Origin: Tolypothrix sp. FACHB-123
GTDB lineage: Bacteria > Cyanobacteriota > Cyanobacteriia > Cyanobacteriales > Nostocaceae
Length of the DNA stretch: 64,000 nt
Assembly: GCF_014697075.1 (NCBI RefSeq)
Contig: NZ_JACJRE010000014.1
Location: 1 to 64,000, forward strand
Direction of reading: 5' to 3'
The position numbers and the translations under genes were made by a program. Shown in pieces: positions 7,462 through 17,753 of the stretch (positions are counted from its first letter, which is position 1; every line of letters starts with the position of its first letter). The notes beneath the pieces are model-generated. The model was given only the letters and a program-made list of their open reading frames with translations, did no database searches and had not been told where the DNA came from.

Positions 7462-8754
7462 ATGATTACAGACAACGAGTACAAAAAAATTACGATGAAT
7501 TTTTTTACTAAAGGCTGGGCTGGCATTGAAAGCCAATTACAGATTAATTGGGATTTGCTAAATATCTGCTTACAGTTTGCTGTTTGGGGATTATTCTCGC
7601 TGTTGTTGGCTGAAGTAGTCAGAGATAGCTATCACGCCTTGTGTCACCAGTTTACTTGGATGGGTAAATGGCATAACAAGCATCATATGGCATATCGTCG
7701 GGATTTATCGGTAGTTTCCCCAAAAATATATCAAGAGTCCCAGCTATATAACGACATTGTTGAGTCAACTATATTAGTTGTTATTTTGACATTAACTGCT
7801 TTACTGCTCAACCAAATGGGCTTTTGGCTAGGGGTAGCCTATGCTTTTAGCTTTTTATATGGTGCATCTCGTCGTTATTTTCTCGGGAAAATCGACACAG
7901 ATTATACCCATCTTCCCGGCCCTTTAGAAACAATTCCATCTACTTGGTGGGTAAATCGTTCTTACCACTGGCGTCATCATTTTGATGATGTTAACGCCTA
8001 TTACAGTGGTGTCTTTCCCCTAGTCGATACCATATTAGGAACGGGGCTATCTTTGAAAGGTAAAACCATCGCTTTAACTGGTGCTTCTGGTGCTTTAGGG
8101 CAAGCATTAGCAACTGAACTACTCAAGCATAATGCCAAAGTTTTAGCATTAACTACTCACCCAGAAAAATTACAAGCCCAAGATAAACTCGCAATCATTC
8201 CTTGGGAATTGGGTAACGAAGCCGAGTTAAAAAAGAGTTTAGAAAAAGTAGATATTTTGATTCTCAATCATGGAATCAATGTCTATAGTAACCGCACGCC
8301 AGAGGCAATTAATTCCTCGTATGAAGTCAACACTTTTTCCACATTGCGGTTGATGGATATATTTATCTCCACTGTTACAGGCCCCCAATCAAAAGCCACT
8401 AAAGAAATTTGGGTTAACAGTTCTGAAGCTGAAGTATCGCCAGCATTTAGCCCCCTTTATGAACTGAGCAAACGCGCCTTAGGTGAACTTGTCACCCTCA
8501 AGCGTTTAGATGGGGATTGTATAATTCGCAAGTTAATTTTGGGGCCATTTAAAAGTCAACTCAATCCCTATGGAGTGATGTCAGCACAGCAAGTTGCTAA
8601 GGCAATTTTGTTTTTTGCAAAACGCGACTTCCGCAATATTATTGTGACGATAAATCCTTTAACATATTTACTTTTTCCCATCAAAGAAACTAGTACCTGG
8701 ATGTACTATCGCATGTTTAGCAAGAAAGTGAAGCACGATGAATTTGTTAATTGA
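7462..8754 (+). CDS. Fused fatty-acid-hydroxylase (sterol desaturase) superfamily and short-chain dehydrogenase protein
   Basis: 430 residues, two enzymes in one chain. The N-terminal half (to about 200) is a membrane di-iron hydroxylase-like domain with hydrophobic segments and His boxes HALCH, KWHNKHH and YHWRHH. From about 203 a Rossmann dehydrogenase begins with IALTGASGALG and carries the YxxxK pair in SPLYELSKRALG, with NHG as the usual central motif. The architecture is known in cyanobacteria as bifunctional sterol desaturase/short-chain dehydrogenase; the substrate is not known, a lipid or carotenoid being plausible. The ATG at 7462 is used, but an internal ATG at 7495 (MNFFTKGWAG) is an alternative start. 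Confidence 0.85.
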   Translation: MITDNEYKKITMNFFTKGWAGIESQLQINWDLLNICLQFAVWGLFSLLLAEVVRDSYHALCHQFTWMGKWHNKHHMAYRRDLSVVSPKIYQESQLYNDIVESTILVVILTLTALLLNQMGFWLGVAYAFSFLYGASRRYFLGKIDTDYTHLPGPLETIPSTWWVNRSYHWRHHFDDVNAYYSGVFPLVDTILGTGLSLKGKTIALTGASGALGQALATELLKHNAKVLALTTHPEKLQAQDKLAIIPWELGNEAELKKSLEKVDILILNHGINVYSNRTPEAINSSYEVNTFSTLRLMDIFISTVTGPQSKATKEIWVNSSEAEVSPAFSPLYELSKRALGELVTLKRLDGDCIIRKLILGPFKSQLNPYGVMSAQQVAKAILFFAKRDFRNIIVTINPLTYLLFPIKETSTWMYYRMFSKKVKHDEFVN

Positions 8755-9337
8755 GCATTCAATAAGATAATTAGGACTTGTAGTGAGGACTAAAGTCTTC
8801 ATACCAATTTGAAAACATTATCTGACAGATGCTAGGGGCATGGCAGTGCCATGCTCTCTAGAATATCTTGATATGCCGCAAACATTATTTAAATTGGTAT
8901 CACTACAAAATTCTCCTAATTTGTCAGTGATGTAAATTCTCAAAAATAACCCTCTTATTTCACTCGTCTTAGAAAAAAATCTAAACCTTATTGAGAAACT
9001 CAGATTTACTTTAGGTTTGAGCATCATATTCCCCACAAAAAAGCTCAAACTTTAATCGAACGATAACAATCTGAGTAAGCCAGGATTTAGGTTTTCTCTA
9101 GTGAGAGTGATACAGAGGGTTAGTCAGGTATACACAAACTATTTAAGGATTTCAGCGCCTGGAAATGTTGAAATACTGTCTAGGAGTTATGGTTGGTTTG
9201 AGCAAATGAAGAGCTTAACTACAAGCAGTATTTGCTAATGTGACACCAATTTCAGACGCAGTATCCTATTGGCACTCACTAACTTTGACAGAACAGAGTG
9301 CCAACTTATGGCTCAGGTAAAGGCAATTATCCTGATT
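8755..9337. other. Intergenic region between convergent genes
   Basis: No gene is supported. 8838-8854 is a perfect palindrome GCATGGC-AGT-GCCATGC in the GGGGCATGGCAGTGCCATGC family that also appears near 18396, 37559 and 55134. Flanking it, TTGAAAACATTAT and AAACATTATTTAAATTGGTATCA are part of the same dispersed sequence. Confidence 0.5.
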
Positions 9338-10081
9338 TCATTCCACTACTGATGTTGAAGCTCCTTCAGCTGATGGGGGGAGGGTTGGTAACTCCAGACA
9401 ATATCCAGCACCATATACTGTTTTGATATAGCGGGGATGGCGGGGATCAGGTTCGAGTTTGGTTCTGAGGTGGCGAATATGGACTCGAATTGTTTCAATG
9501 TCATCATCTGGGTCGTAGCCCCAAACTTCCCGCAGGATTTCGCTGGGAGAAACTGTCTGTCCGTGGCGCTGGAGCAAGCAATGAAGTAACTCAAATTCCA
9601 AGTGAGTCAGCTTGACTGTCTCATGAAACCAGATAGCCTCAAATCTTTCAGGTACAAGGGTAAGCGGGCCATAATTGAGAATTTCACTGTGCTTTGCTGC
9701 TTGAGGAATACGGTCGGTGCGCCGCAATAGCGCTCGTACTCTGGCTAGCATTTCTTCAACTTCAAAGGGCTTGGTCAAATAGTCGTCAGCCCCAGCGTTG
9801 AAGCCTTCCACTTTATCTTGTGTTTGGCTTAAAGCAGTCAGCATTAACACAGGAATCTCGGCTGTGCGCTCATCGCGGCGCAGCCGTTGGCAAACGGTGA
9901 ATCCATCTACCCTGGGCAACATTAAATCAAGCATAATTAAGTCTGGTTGTAGCTGGAGAGCTAGAGCCTGACCTTTTATCCCGTCTTCTGCTTGACTAAC
10001 ATCGTAGCCAGCCATTTCCAAGTTGACGGCAACGAGTTCTGAAATTGCTGGGTCATCGTCTATGACAAGAATCCTCGGCAT
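9338..10081 (-). CDS. rpaA: OmpR-family response regulator RpaA
   Basis: 247 residues from the ATG at 10081; an extension of 38 codons upstream is open but the family starts at [13 protein letters not shown]. Receiver domain at 1-120 with phospho-acceptor D52 in [10 protein letters not shown] in [14 protein letters not shown] and K in [10 protein letters not shown]; winged-helix DNA-binding domain at about 145-240 ending [20 protein letters not shown] and [11 protein letters not shown]. The sequence is close to RpaA of Synechocystis and Synechococcus, the output regulator of the circadian clock (phosphorylated by SasA) that is also linked to phycobilisome association. It stands alone on the minus strand. 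Identity rests on remembered sequence, and is strong. Confidence 0.9.
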   Translation of the reverse strand: MPRILVIDDDPAISELVAVNLEMAGYDVSQAEDGIKGQALALQLQPDLIMLDLMLPRVDGFTVCQRLRRDERTAEIPVLMLTALSQTQDKVEGFNAGADDYLTKPFEVEEMLARVRALLRRTDRIPQAAKHSEILNYGPLTLVPERFEAIWFHETVKLTHLEFELLHCLLQRHGQTVSPSEILREVWGYDPDDDIETIRVHIRHLRTKLEPDPRHPRYIKTVYGAGYCLELPTLPPSAEGASTSVVE

Positions 10082-10769
10082 TCTTAAAAAATTATTACTA
10101 CTTATTAAGGATAAATAAGAACCTTTGATAGATACAAAGATTTCTTGATCGATTATAAAAAAGATTTTAAATCTAACATAAAGCTTAAGATACAAGGATA
10201 AATAAATCTACCCTAAAGTACAGGAAATTTTCTATATCATATGTTGCGCGGTCTACAATCCGGCTCTTTGACTACAAAATCCTGTGGTAATGACTGTGTA
10301 AGAGCGCTTTATCGAGAATTTGCGATCGCAAAATGACAATTTGATATCTAGACAAAGCCGCTATATCATAAAATAGTATTTACTGGTGCGCAAGATATGC
10401 CAATTTTTTGGAGAGTGGCTATACCAAAAAAGGTTCTCCGTACTATTATTGCAATTTATGGTACTTATCCCAAATCTATAAGAAGTTGCATGTTAACGCC
10501 CTCAAGCTTTTAGTTTGGCGCTAAACAAATAAAGCCTGCTGAGGCAGGCTAATTATATGCGTCTTTATAAAAAATTGGTATCAAGGGCTTCTGTAGCGTG
10601 GTTTGATTGGCGTGCCCGCGATCGCTCATTATGGGTAAAAGTAGTCTAAAAATACAAGCTAACAACATTGTCGGGTAGCGCTGGCTGAAAAAGAAGCGAA
10701 AACAGCAGCAATGAGGGTGGTAGATGAACCCTAAACTTAGAGAAAACTCGTCAGTACTGAAAAGTTAAT
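10082..10769. other. Intergenic region upstream of rpaA
   Basis: Holds the rpaA promoter region and, at the far end, the terminator of the PEP-CTERM gene. It includes two HIP1 octamers (near 10322 and 10619) but no gene or RNA that can be supported. Confidence 0.4.
10523..10550 (-). terminator. Candidate terminator for the PEP-CTERM gene
   Basis: On the minus strand a 7-bp G+C-rich stem AGCCTGC/GCAGGCT with loop CTCA is followed by TTTATTTGTTT. It lies about 220 bases after the stop of the gene at 10770-11495. Confidence 0.6.
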
Positions 10770-11495
10770 CTAGACAGCTTGTTTGGCCTTAAATTTCTTC
10801 TTAAAGAAACCAAGTCCGCCAAGTGCCAAAACTGATGCAGCTATAGTGGCAGGTTCGGGTACTGGCTCACCGCCCAAAACTTTATCACTTCCTCCACCAG
10901 CATTCACCTGTTGGAACCGCCCAGCTATACGAAAAGCTTTATTGATAAATCCATTCTCCACTGCATCAGAAAGCTGATTAGCAGTTAAGGAAGTAGTGAA
11001 TAGGAAACTCACAGTAGTGGATTGACCTGCTGTTAAACCATCCTGGGCATTTCCACCATTAAAGGATTCGCGTGGAGGGCTAATAGCAACATCGAAGTCA
11101 CCATATGGCTGTAAGCTAGGGGTATCTATGCCTTTAACCCACAACTTGGTAAAGCCGCTAGTACCTGGATCATAATTGTTGAACGCAACTGGAGCACCAG
11201 GATCAAAATTATCCGCATCAAATGCTAGCCCAACTAAAGTGGACTGAGTTGCCCCAAGACCTGTAGACCCATTAGTGGTATTGGTAATATCCAAATTGAG
11301 CTTTACCTGCTGAGCAGCAAATTGAGAAAAGTTGAAATCTAACAGTGCAGTAGAACCTGTATTTTCAGTACTACCGAACTTGGGGTCAATGGTGATTTGG
11401 AATGCTTGAGCCGGTGCAGAAGTTACCATTGCAGCCACAGCCATACTAGCAGATAGGGCAGAAGAAGCAATAAATGTTGCTAAGGTTGTTTTCAT
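10770..11495 (-). CDS. Secreted PEP-CTERM sorting-domain protein
   Basis: 241 residues. A signal peptide covers about residues 1-31 (ends SAPAQA|F). The middle (30-205) is a beta-rich, Gly/Thr/Asn-rich domain without a recognised catalytic motif. The C-terminus has VPEPATI, a hydrophobic helix AASVLALGGLGFF and a basic tail KKKFKAKQ, the tripartite signal read by an exosortase. The product should be exported and anchored or released at the cell surface, perhaps into the sheath. No exosortase gene is in the window. Upstream, 11496-11770 is AT-rich with no gene. Confidence 0.85.
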   Translation of the reverse strand: MKTTLATFIASSALSASMAVAAMVTSAPAQAFQITIDPKFGSTENTGSTALLDFNFSQFAAQQVKLNLDITNTTNGSTGLGATQSTLVGLAFDADNFDPGAPVAFNNYDPGTSGFTKLWVKGIDTPSLQPYGDFDVAISPPRESFNGGNAQDGLTAGQSTTVSFLFTTSLTANQLSDAVENGFINKAFRIAGRFQQVNAGGGSDKVLGGEPVPEPATIAASVLALGGLGFFKKKFKAKQAV

Positions 11496-11770
11496 TTGAA
11501 TCTAGATAACTGAGTATTTGAGTAAATTCGTAGCCATAAATACTTAGTTAATTAGGTATAATTGAACCCATGTATTTAGTAGCATTGTGTAATTATATAC
11601 TTGTACTCAATGAGCGATTCAATCAGAACGATAAATTTACTGCATCTTGTCAATAACTTCATGAAATCTTTATAGAAGCAGTTAAAGATCAGGAAAATGC
11701 GATCGCTCTTCTCTGGCATAACCTTGTCGTAAAATAGCTACACTCACCAATCCTTTAATGCGTTAACTTG

Positions 11771-12496
11771 ATGACTTTTGCTAACCATTTATGGCTACCT
11801 GCATCGGCAAATTGCACTTTGTTAGCGAATGATGTCCATATTTGGCGAATCAACCTTGACCAACCAGAATCAACCCTAGAAAACTACGCAGCAACCCTCT
11901 GTGAGGATGAATTGGTTCGTGCTAACAGATTTTATTTTCCCGAACATCGTCAACGCTTCATTGCTGGGCGTGGTAGCCTGCGAAAAATATTAAGTGGTTA
12001 CTTAGGTAGTACAGCTAAAGAAGTACAGTTTGATTATGAACCCCGTGGTAAACCATTTTTAGCAAGTAAATTTGCTGCTAGTGGAATAGCATTTAATTTG
12101 TCGCATTCCCAGAATTTAGCTTTATGTGCAGTGAGTAAAAATCGCCAAATTGGCATAGACCTGGAATATATTCGTCCTATGTCAGATTTGGAATCTCTTG
12201 CCCAAAGATTCTTTTTACCACGAGAATATGAGTTAGTGCGATCGCTTCCTAACGAACAAAAATCTTCAGTATTTTTTCGTTATTGGACTTGTAAAGAAGC
12301 TTACTTAAAAGCCACAGGTGAAGGCATAGCCCAGTTAGAAAAAGTAGAAATTTTTCTGACTCCTACACAAGCAGCTAAGTTAGTGACACAGCCAGACTGG
12401 AGTTTATTAGAACTAGTACCACAAAACAATTATGCCGCAGCTTTAGCAGTAGCTGGTTTAGGCTGGGATTTGCAATGCTGGGAGTATGGGGGATAA
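11771..12496 (+). CDS. hetI: 4'-phosphopantetheinyl transferase HetI (Sfp type)
   Basis: Transfers phosphopantetheine from CoA to the serine of carrier-protein domains; in heterocyst formers HetI serves the Hgl synthase. 241 residues from the ATG at 11771 (a TTG lies directly before it). Sfp-type signatures: ANRFYFPEHRQRFIAGRGSLR, the RGKPFL/FNLSHSQNLALCAV segment, IGIDLEYIRPM with the Mg-binding Asp and Glu, and FFRYWTCKEAYLKATGEGI. In Anabaena PCC 7120 hetI lies beside hetN and hglB; here it is 6 kb from hglB, separated by two kinases, a TspO-like gene and a CRISPR array. Substrates here would be HglE (two ACPs) and HglB (one ACP). Confidence 0.9.
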   Translation: MTFANHLWLPASANCTLLANDVHIWRINLDQPESTLENYAATLCEDELVRANRFYFPEHRQRFIAGRGSLRKILSGYLGSTAKEVQFDYEPRGKPFLASKFAASGIAFNLSHSQNLALCAVSKNRQIGIDLEYIRPMSDLESLAQRFFLPREYELVRSLPNEQKSSVFFRYWTCKEAYLKATGEGIAQLEKVEIFLTPTQAAKLVTQPDWSLLELVPQNNYAAALAVAGLGWDLQCWEYGG

Positions 12497-12600
12497 AGAG
12501 GTAAGGGAGCAGGGAGCAGGGAGCAGGGGGAGCAGAGGGGAAAAAGCTATTGACTAATGCCCAATGCCCAATGCCCAATGCCCAATGCCCAATATAAAGT
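12497..12600. repeat. Short tandem repeats after hetI
   Basis: AGGGAGCAGGG units (12509-12535) and about five AATGCCC(C/A) 7-8 base units (12558-12592). These match the short tandem repeats found in many cyanobacterial intergenic spaces; similar CAATGCC units recur at 44965, 46925 and 51687. Confidence 0.7.
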
Positions 12601-12753
12601 TATTACTATCGAACTTTTGGGAAATATGAACTTGAGGCCAAGCAAAGGCAAGTAGTATATGCTACCAACCATCGCCTCCACATCAGGTCATTGCTGAATT
12701 CAGTATTGTATCTGTTGCTGTTTGCTAGTGGAGATAACAAGCACAAAAAAGCG

Positions 12754-15156
12754 ATGCAACCAAGTTCTACCAAGAAAAAATTTCCGTTGCTTCTAGATCG
12801 TAAATTAGCGATCGCAGCGATCGCAATACCCATACTTCACTTTTGTTTAGCCAAATTAGCCGCATCTATGTCTTATGAGAATGGGGTAACACCCATTTGG
12901 CCTTCATCTGGGTTTTATGTGGCTATTATTCTAATACTAAGGTATCGTATTGTCCCTGCAATATTAGTCAGTGAATTAATTACTAATATTTTACTGTTCT
13001 ATAAAAATCCTTGGCTAGGCATTCTTGGTTCTATCGTCGGTGTGATTGAGCCGCTAATTCACGCCTTTCTAATTAAAAGCTTCATTAAAAATCAGAATTT
13101 ACTCCATCGTTCTAGTGATGTATTTAAATTTTTAGCGCTAATTCTGGTTGCGCCTTTAGTAGGTGCTACCCTTGGGATTAGTCTCCAATGTCTAGATAAA
13201 ATTACACCTTGGTCAGCTTATGGAGAAGCTTGGCGAATTTGGTATTTTGGTTCTATTGCTAGCGTGCTGATTATCGTACCAGCGATTTTGACATGGTTTG
13301 AGAAACAGGAACACCAGACACCAGTAAATTGGCAACATTTTGGTGAATTAACACTGCTGTTGTTATGGCTGATGGGAATCAGTCAAATTGCTTTTTCAGG
13401 TGGCTATCCTGTGGAATATATGCTCATTCCACCGTTGATTTGGGCAGCGTTTAGATTTGGACAACGAGAAGCTACACTGCTGATCAATATTGTGAGTGCG
13501 ATCGCAGTTTACAGCACTAGTCATGGTTATGGATCTTTTGTCAGACAATCAATTCATGAATCTCTGCTGCTGCTACAATCTTTTATTTGTGTTGTTGCTT
13601 TAACTACTTTTTTTATCTGTGCTGTAGTTCACGAAAATAGAAAAGCGCAAATACACTTAAAAAAGGTAAAAGACGAATTAGAACAACGAGTAGAAGAACG
13701 CACCGCTGAACTTCAAGAAGCTAAACTTGCGGCTGATAGTGCAAATCAAGCTAAAAGTGAATTTCTGGCAAATATGAGCCACGAACTTCGCAGCCCACTT
13801 AACGGTATTTTGGGTTACGCTCAAATTCTCCAACGTTCCCAAACTTTTACAGACAAAGAACGTAAAGGTATTAACATTATTTATCAGTGTGGTTCTCATC
13901 TTCTCACTTTAATTACTGATATCCTCGACCTCGCGAAAATCGAAGCCAGGAAAATGGAACTCCAACCCCAAGAGTTTCATTTTCCTAAGTTTCTGCAAGA
14001 GGTAGTAGAAATTTGTCAAATTCGGGCACAACAGAAAAAAATTGGCTTTTTATATCAAGCCAGTCCCAAAATTCCTGCTATTATTCATGCTGATAATAAA
14101 CGCCTGCGGCAAGTTTTGATAAACCTCTTAGGTAATGCTATTAAATTTACCGATAAGGGTGGTGTCAGCTTTCAAGTAGAAGTTATTAAAGTGGGCAATT
14201 GGCAGCTAAATTCTCGCATTACTCGTGTTCGCTTTCAAATAAAAGATACAGGCGTAGGCATGAGTAAAGAACAGTTAACAAAAATTTTCTTACCCTTTGA
14301 ACAAGTTGGAAATCGAGAAAGGCAAGCAGAAGGTACTGGTTTAGGTTTAACTATTAGTAAAAATATTATTACCCTCATGGATAGTACTATTAATGTAAAA
14401 AGTCAAGTTGGAAAAGGTAGTCATTTCTGGTTTGAATTGAATTTAATTGAAACGGAAGAAGCTACACAAAACCAGACTTTAGCCGCACAAACAACAATTA
14501 TTGGTTTTCAAGGAGAAAAAAGAAAAATTTTAATTGTTGAAGACCGTTGGGAAAACTTTTTATTATTAGCGACTTTATTAGAACCTGTTGGTTTTGAAAT
14601 TCTTCACGCACATAATGGACAGGAAGGATTAAATAAAGCAATTGAATGTCAACCAGATCTAATTATTACAGATTTAAAAATGCCTGTAATGGATGGGTTA
14701 GAGATGACTAAAGAATTGCGTAAAAATCCTGAGCTAAAAAATATAATTGTTATAGTTTCTTCTGCCAGTGTATTTAACTTTCATCGCCAAGAAGCTCTCA
14801 ATGCTGGCTGTAATGATTTTCTACCTAAACCTATACAAATGGAACAGCTATTTTGGCAATTGCAAGATCATTTGCGATTAACTTGGATTTATGAAGATGA
14901 TCCAGAATTAAATTACAACCGAGAAAAAGCTTTAGATACATCATTAAAAATGAGCATTCCGCCAGCATCGGAACTTATTGCTTTGCATCAAGCTGTCCAA
15001 CTTTGTGATATAGCAAATATCCAAGCAGAAACACAGCGGATCAAAGATTTAGATCCAAAATATGCAGATTTTACCAATAAAATACTCGCATTTGCTGATG
15101 AATTTGAAGTAGAAGCGATTGCTGCATTTATTAAAAATCATTTGGAAAATTATTAA
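12754..15156 (+). CDS. MASE1-type membrane hybrid histidine kinase
   Basis: 800 residues from ATG 12754 (an in-frame TTG at 12691 would add 21). Residues 1-300 are a MASE1 sensor with about eight membrane segments ([24 protein letters not shown] is typical). A coiled coil ([16 protein letters not shown]) leads to HisKA with phospho-acceptor H343 ([10 protein letters not shown]), HATPase_c with [15 protein letters not shown] and [12 protein letters not shown], then a receiver with acceptor D640 ([12 protein letters not shown]). The stop is 8 bases before the next kinase-like gene, so the two are one operon. The signal is unknown; MASE1 kinases often pair with downstream REC-kinases as here. 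Nothing links it directly to heterocysts except position. Confidence 0.85.
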   Translation: MQPSSTKKKFPLLLDRKLAIAAIAIPILHFCLAKLAASMSYENGVTPIWPSSGFYVAIILILRYRIVPAILVSELITNILLFYKNPWLGILGSIVGVIEPLIHAFLIKSFIKNQNLLHRSSDVFKFLALILVAPLVGATLGISLQCLDKITPWSAYGEAWRIWYFGSIASVLIIVPAILTWFEKQEHQTPVNWQHFGELTLLLLWLMGISQIAFSGGYPVEYMLIPPLIWAAFRFGQREATLLINIVSAIAVYSTSHGYGSFVRQSIHESLLLLQSFICVVALTTFFICAVVHENRKAQIHLKKVKDELEQRVEERTAELQEAKLAADSANQAKSEFLANMSHELRSPLNGILGYAQILQRSQTFTDKERKGINIIYQCGSHLLTLITDILDLAKIEARKMELQPQEFHFPKFLQEVVEICQIRAQQKKIGFLYQASPKIPAIIHADNKRLRQVLINLLGNAIKFTDKGGVSFQVEVIKVGNWQLNSRITRVRFQIKDTGVGMSKEQLTKIFLPFEQVGNRERQAEGTGLGLTISKNIITLMDSTINVKSQVGKGSHFWFELNLIETEEATQNQTLAAQTTIIGFQGEKRKILIVEDRWENFLLLATLLEPVGFEILHAHNGQEGLNKAIECQPDLIITDLKMPVMDGLEMTKELRKNPELKNIIVIVSSASVFNFHRQEALNAGCNDFLPKPIQMEQLFWQLQDHLRLTWIYEDDPELNYNREKALDTSLKMSIPPASELIALHQAVQLCDIANIQAETQRIKDLDPKYADFTNKILAFADEFEVEAIAAFIKNHLENY

Positions 15157-15164
15157 AAATAATC

Positions 15165-16472
15165 ATGCCAGACTTAAACAATAACTCTATTTTGATTGTA
15201 GATGATAATACAAACAATATTCGAGTTCTCTTTGATATCTTACATAATTTCGGTTTCCAAGTGTCAGTAGTTAAAAGCGGTGAAATGGCACTAGAGAAAG
15301 TTCCATCTATTCAACCAGACTTAATTTTATTAGATGTGATGATGCCAGGAATTGATGGTTTTGAAACTTGTCGTCGTCTCAAAGCTAACGAAAATACTAA
15401 AGAAATTCCAGTGATTTTTATGACTGCTCTTACCGAATTAGAAAATAAAGTTAAGGGATTGCAGTTAGGCGCAGTAGATTACATTACAAAACCGATTCAA
15501 GTAGAAGAAGTCCTGGCAAGAGTTAACATTCATTTATCATTAATAAATACCAGAAATAAATTATTAGCTGAAATTACCGAACGCCGACAAACAGAAACCA
15601 AACTTCAGCAAACTTTAAATGAATTAAAACAAACCCAAACTCAACTGATTCAAAGTGAAAAAATGTCTAGTTTGGGTCAAATGGTTGCAGGTATAGCCCA
15701 TGAAATTAACAACCCAGTGAATTTTATTTACGGAAATATTAACTATGTAGATGAATATAGCTATAATTTGCTGAAAATGCTGAATCTTTACCAAGAAATT
15801 TATCCAGTGACAGCCCCAGAAGTACAAGCACTAGCTGAAGAAATAGATTTAGATTTTCTAGTTGCTGATTTACAGAAGCTTTTACCTTCAATGAAAATGG
15901 GCGCTGAAAGGATTCGCAATATTGTCTTATCACTAAGAAACTTCTCGCGTATGGATGAAGCAGAATTTAAAGCTGTGGATATTCATGAAGGAATTGAAAG
16001 TACACTGATGATTCTGCAATATCGCTTAAAAGATAAACCAGAACGTCCAGCAATTGAAGTAATTCGTGATTATGGTAAATTGCCACTGGTTGAATGTTAT
16101 GCAGGACAATTAAATCAAGTTTTAATGAATATCATAGTCAATGCAATTGATGCTTTAGAAGCAATTACTAACCAGCACAAATATGAAGAAATAAAAGCAA
16201 ATTTTTATCAGATTAGAATTCGGACTTTCCTAGATGATGCACAATGGGTAAAAATTGCGATCGCAGATAATGGACTAGGAATTCCAGAACAAGTAAAAAA
16301 TCGAATTTTTGACCCTTTCTTTACTACTAAAGCAGTAGGTCAAGGTACAGGTTTAGGCTTAGCGATTAGCTACCAAATTGTCACTCAAAAGCATGGGGGT
16401 ACATTAGAGTTTAACTCAAGTTCTGGACAAGGAACTGAATTCATCATTAAAATTCCTGTAAAACAAAATTAA
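15165..16472 (+). CDS. Receiver-histidine kinase (REC-HisKA-HATPase)
   Basis: 435 residues. N-terminal receiver with acceptor D57 (LILLDVMMPGIDG) and KPIQVEEVLARV; a coiled coil (about 125-165, RRQTETKLQQTLNELKQTQTQ); then a kinase core with H179 in GIAHEINNPVNF (the HEINNP H-box variant), DHp helices to about 260, and HATPase with VLMNIIVNAIDAL and GQGTGLGLAISYQI. It starts 8 bases after the MASE1 hybrid kinase. This arrangement fits a relay in which the upstream receiver or kinase passes phosphate to this protein. No DNA-binding output is encoded nearby. Confidence 0.88.
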   Translation: MPDLNNNSILIVDDNTNNIRVLFDILHNFGFQVSVVKSGEMALEKVPSIQPDLILLDVMMPGIDGFETCRRLKANENTKEIPVIFMTALTELENKVKGLQLGAVDYITKPIQVEEVLARVNIHLSLINTRNKLLAEITERRQTETKLQQTLNELKQTQTQLIQSEKMSSLGQMVAGIAHEINNPVNFIYGNINYVDEYSYNLLKMLNLYQEIYPVTAPEVQALAEEIDLDFLVADLQKLLPSMKMGAERIRNIVLSLRNFSRMDEAEFKAVDIHEGIESTLMILQYRLKDKPERPAIEVIRDYGKLPLVECYAGQLNQVLMNIIVNAIDALEAITNQHKYEEIKANFYQIRIRTFLDDAQWVKIAIADNGLGIPEQVKNRIFDPFFTTKAVGQGTGLGLAISYQIVTQKHGGTLEFNSSSGQGTEFIIKIPVKQN

Positions 16473-16579
16473 TTCGTTATTTGTAATTTTTAATTTAATT
16501 TATTTTCAATAATATAAATTATGTAGGGTGCGTTGTCGCGTAGCGCAACGCACTATAAAAAATTAAGTAATAGATTGGT

Positions 16580-17368
16580 TTACATACCTTCTTGCTGACT
16601 ACGTAAAGTTTTCAGCATCGCAATCACAACCAGCGCAATTACCAAAGCTAGTGCCACATTTCTCAGTATAGGGTTATTCCAGTGCTTAATCGCGATCGCC
16701 AAAATTGCCCACAATGCCACACCCGTATAAGCAATATCCCGACGCTGAATCACAATCATAGCAGCAATCCCAGACGCGATCGCCAACATAATCACAGTCC
16801 AGATTTCCCCAGAAAGCCCCCAGCCATTCCAACCTTGGGAATATAAAGCACAAGCCACATTCACAATAGTTGCGACGCTAATCCAACTCAGATAAATACT
16901 GATAGGTGCGTAGAGATACCATTTTTTCTGGCGAGAGACATGCTGATTACCAATATCTAACCGCAAATAAATAGCAATGAGCGGTATTAGAATCAATAAC
17001 ATTGCGAAAACAGATAAAACAAACAGCCGAGAGAGAAACAGATATACCCAGATACTTTGAGCAATCGAAGCAATTACCAGTAAATATCCCGTATTGCGTA
17101 AATCTGCATCCTCTTTCTGACTGGGGAGAAATTGATAAATTCCCAAAGCAAACAAACCGAGGTAAATCAACCCCCAAATAGCAAAAGCATAATTAGCCGG
17201 GATAATCAAGACATTTTTAAACAAAGTATTGGAAATTTGCCCAATACTCAGGCCATTTAGCGGGAAAATATTGGATATGACATTGATAACAAAAGCGCTG
17301 ATAATGGCAGCTAAAGTTGCAAGCTGACGGATAAAATCACGGCTATCGCCTTGAGTTGACTGCTGCAT
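16580..17368 (-). CDS. TspO/MBR-like (tryptophan-rich sensory) membrane protein
   Basis: 262 residues with about seven hydrophobic segments and several membrane Trp residues. The stretch IIPANYAFAIWGLIYLGLF matches the first conserved block of long cyanobacterial TspO relatives, and YLSWISVATIVNVACAL the later one. Classic TspO has five helices and about 160 residues, so this is the longer, divergent version. Proposed roles in tetrapyrrole or stress sensing are from the family, not from this sequence. It is alone on the minus strand between the kinase operon and the CRISPR leader. The 16473-16579 gap holds a GTGCGTTGTCGCGTAGCGCAACGCAC hairpin repeat. Confidence 0.7.
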   Translation of the reverse strand: MQQSTQGDSRDFIRQLATLAAIISAFVINVISNIFPLNGLSIGQISNTLFKNVLIIPANYAFAIWGLIYLGLFALGIYQFLPSQKEDADLRNTGYLLVIASIAQSIWVYLFLSRLFVLSVFAMLLILIPLIAIYLRLDIGNQHVSRQKKWYLYAPISIYLSWISVATIVNVACALYSQGWNGWGLSGEIWTVIMLAIASGIAAMIVIQRRDIAYTGVALWAILAIAIKHWNNPILRNVALALVIALVVIAMLKTLRSQQEGM

Positions 17369-17529
17369 GGGATAGATGGCTAACTCAATATATCTTTAGC
17401 TTATAGTTGTTCAGCTAGCGTGCGATGTGCGATCGCCTTTATCTTGCAGAACTCCTATATAATTTTGGGGTAGAGCCTTCAGCAATACAGTTCAACCCTG
17501 CCAAATCAACGATTTTCTTGCCAAAATGC

Positions 17530-17753
17530 GCGAAGGGGTAGGTGTAAAAAAACAAGTTTTTAGAAAAATCGGTGAAACTCTTTATCTGTCAGACTTTTAA
17601 CCATTAATTGTTACCCAATCACCCGCGCACCTTACACAGACTGCGTTTCAGGCATTTTGGGTTTGCAGTTTCTCTATTGTGCATGTTATGATTACTCTAT
17701 CCGCGCTACCGAACCTTGAAAACCGCATAATAGTTGACTTTGCAGCTTCCGCA
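17530..17753 (+). promoter_or_regulatory. Probable CRISPR leader
   Basis: The AT-rich region immediately before the first repeat. It contains GAACCTTGAAAACCGCATAAT about 45 bases upstream of the array, a motif I associate with cyanobacterial CRISPR leaders. The side is supported by the terminal-repeat degeneration at the opposite end of the array. No gene is seen in 17369-17753. Confidence 0.6.

Noticed and set aside
9338-10195. Longer start for rpaA adding 38 residues
   Set aside because: The extra part ([18 protein letters not shown]) is AT-rich, unlike any receiver domain, and the family begins at [10 protein letters not shown].
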